64,000 nt of DNA from Algoriphagus vanfongensis DSM 17529 (lineage in GTDB: Bacteria > Bacteroidota > Bacteroidia > Cytophagales > Cyclobacteriaceae): contig NZ_KE386906.1 in the NCBI RefSeq assembly GCF_000429465.1, positions 186,001 through 250,000 of the forward strand. The letters are read 5' to 3'. Numbering within the stretch: the stretch's first letter is position 1; each line of letters starts with the position of its first letter. The notes beneath the pieces are model-generated. The model was not told the DNA's origin and ran no database searches. It saw nothing but the letters and a program-made list of their open reading frames with translations. Both the position numbers and the translations under genes were made by a program. Shown here one piece after another: positions 63,152 through 64,000 of the stretch.

Positions 63152-63344
63152 CGTTGTAGGCAAGTCTCCTGACTCTCCTGACTTTTACCGCCTTCTCAAG
63201 CTGTACCGATCACTATCGGTTCTGCTCAATGGCATGATTGGTAAAAGCTGATACCGGATTTTCCGGCACAGGATCACAGTTGCGCGACAGTCCATGATTT
63301 GCACATGGTTCCTTATTAATTCCCCTTAGAGGAAACCTTCAACG
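63152..63344 (-). ncRNA. Cobalamin riboswitch
   Basis: A B12-sensing mRNA leader on the minus strand. P1 is formed by CGTTGAAGG (63344-63336) and CCTACAACG (63160-63152), 8 of 9 paired. The conserved core includes GGGAATTAATAAGG, GTGCAAATCATGGACTGT, CGCGCAACTGTGATCC and AGTCAGGAGACTTGCC. These match the B12-box consensus. Between its 3' end and the metE start (161 bases) an inverted repeat TGACAT/ATGTCA lies at 63116-63148; no clear terminator is visible, so control may be translational. Confidence 0.93.
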
Positions 63345-63464
63345 GCTATGAATAAATCAGATTCAAAAGAACGAGGCGCTAAAGTAAGAAGAATACTCTT
63401 TATCTCTTTCATAAAAACTAATTCTATGAGAGATTGTTTGGTGAAGCAGGCTATTGCATGAAAA

Positions 63465-63488
63465 AAGCCCCGGTTTTCACCGAGGCTT
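63465..63488 (-). terminator. Terminator of the small exported protein gene
   Basis: 10-base arms with one mismatch (AAGCCCCGGT / ACCGAGGCTT), TTTC loop, and an A6 left flank giving a T run on the minus strand. The stretch 63345-63464 between it and the riboswitch must hold the riboswitch promoter; I see no gene in it. Confidence 0.85.
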
Positions 63489-63513
63489 CATAATGGACAA
63501 TAAAATCAAAAAA

Positions 63514-63903
63514 TTAAAATGCCAATGCAGCAAGGCCGAGCTTGGATTTCAGGGGATTGATTCCCTTAAGTACTTTTCCAGAATATTTTTTGAATAAATC
63601 ACTTCCGAGTAGATCTGTCAAAAACTTGGTTCTGCTGTTTTTGAGCCCTAAAATACTGGCTTTTTTATCATCATCAGAAGCACTGCTCCCGGTGATTTTC
63701 ATCAGGTCGTCGACAAAGCTCTTGTTGTTTGTCTTAAGTTTGCTAGTCTGATCTGCGGTCAGATCCAGGCCGCTGGTGTCATCCAAAATGCCGAGTACCT
63801 GAGAGGACAGATCGAGCTTGGGGACTTTGAGACCTTGTGCATTGGCGGCAGTACCGATCAGAAAAAACACTCCTAATAGAGCGAAGATTTTTAGATTTTT
63901 CAT
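63514..63903 (-). CDS. Small exported protein of unknown function
   Basis: A 129-residue protein with a signal peptide (1-22, ending ANAQ). The mature part is helical, with many Leu, Lys, Asp and Ser and the phrase LTADQTSKLKTNN, reminiscent of CpxP/Spy-like periplasmic helices, but no LTxxQ pair is complete. I do not assign a family. Bases 63904-64000 upstream are AT-rich and hold its promoter region; nothing else is visible there. Confidence 0.8.
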   Translation of the reverse strand: MKNLKIFALLGVFFLIGTAANAQGLKVPKLDLSSQVLGILDDTSGLDLTADQTSKLKTNNKSFVDDLMKITGSSASDDDKKASILGLKNSRTKFLTDLLGSDLFKKYSGKVLKGINPLKSKLGLAALAF

Positions 63904-64000
63904 AGAATGAATGTAGCTAGTTTATACTTGGTTTTAAATGGTCTGATTTTCTTTTTGACGCTTTTTTTGTAAGATTTTGCTTTGTCCTCACCGAGGATTT

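Noticed and set aside
1..64000. CRISPR arrays, prophage, insertion sequences, tRNA or rRNA genes
   Set aside because: No regular spacer-repeat array, transposase, integrase, phage structural gene or RNA-gene signature was seen; the S24 repressor stands alone without phage genes.

Overview
The window looks like a chromosomal piece of a Bacteroidota bacterium of the order Cytophagales, most likely a Cyclobacteriaceae member close to Algoriphagus. This is inferred from gene content: DUF2141 and DUF1080 proteins, a CarboxypepD_reg plus beta-barrel outer-membrane protein, a haloperoxidase paired with an FG-GAP/UnbV protein, an HslV with a propeptide, a YwqK-type MORN protein, and a MoxR-DUF58-BatA-DUF4175 operon. 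Two promoters fit the Bacteroidota consensus (TTG, 20 bp, TAnnTTTG), several start codons are TTG or GTG, and Shine-Dalgarno sequences are weak. Most of the window is ordinary housekeeping and envelope biology. There are no rRNA or tRNA genes, insertion sequences or CRISPR arrays.

Layout. 0-9 kb: Tex, a AAA/DUF4143 ATPase with an inverted repeat upstream, a WYL regulator divergent from a DinB-family protein around a TGACA-N6-TGTCA palindrome, and a large TonB-receptor-like barrel. 8.7-11.6 kb: a small accessory patch with an 85-residue unknown protein translationally coupled to an S24 (LexA/CI-like) repressor, a convergent membrane-anchored TIR protein, and an unknown 253-residue protein. 11.7-14.7 kb: a 2OG-Fe(II) oxygenase and menaquinone genes menE and menB. 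14.8-22.1 kb: sulfatase, vanadium haloperoxidase, FG-GAP/UnbV protein and ROK regulator. 22.6-32.7 kb: MORN protein, FabH, SRAP (abasic-site) protein, YheT hydrolase, PDH E2, HslV, a TetR/ABC1-kinase pair and a GNAT. 33-42.6 kb: secreted unknown, MFS carrier, aldo/keto reductase, serine hydrolase, DUF5996, sirtuin, CarboxypepD_reg protein, topoisomerase I. 42.7-51.1 kb: SixA, lipoprotein, DUF1080, a Gfo/Idh/MocA gene broken by one stop codon, an AT-rich unknown, a beta-lactamase-like lipoprotein, and an M14 peptidase/alcohol dehydrogenase/carbonic anhydrase operon. 51.4-61.9 kb: TldD/TldE and then a tightly overlapping DUF4159-MoxR-DUF58-BatA-DUF4175 membrane operon. 61.9-64 kb: thioesterase, PAS protein, a metE remnant under a cobalamin riboswitch, and a small exported protein.

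Two observations stand out. First, on the minus strand at 63344-62312, a canonical cobalamin riboswitch is followed by only the first 45 codons of metE (methionine synthase, B12-independent). The metE frame then stops, and 16 bases later comes a gene for a LOV-like PAS protein without the photoactive cysteine. A deletion seems to have put a sensor-like gene under B12 control. Second, at least five intergenic spacers that start right at stop codons are built from degenerate repeats with an exact 7-base period. The words differ from locus to locus but the period does not, and they lie next to or inside terminator-like hairpins (5626-5658, 14719-14766, 44682-44737, 46112-46146, 54432-54501). They resemble in principle the heptanucleotide repeats of cyanobacteria, but I know of no named family in Bacteroidota.

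Limits: all calls come from reading the sequence. No alignment, folding or database search was run. Function names rest on recognised motifs, and proteins called unknown are ones I did not recognise.
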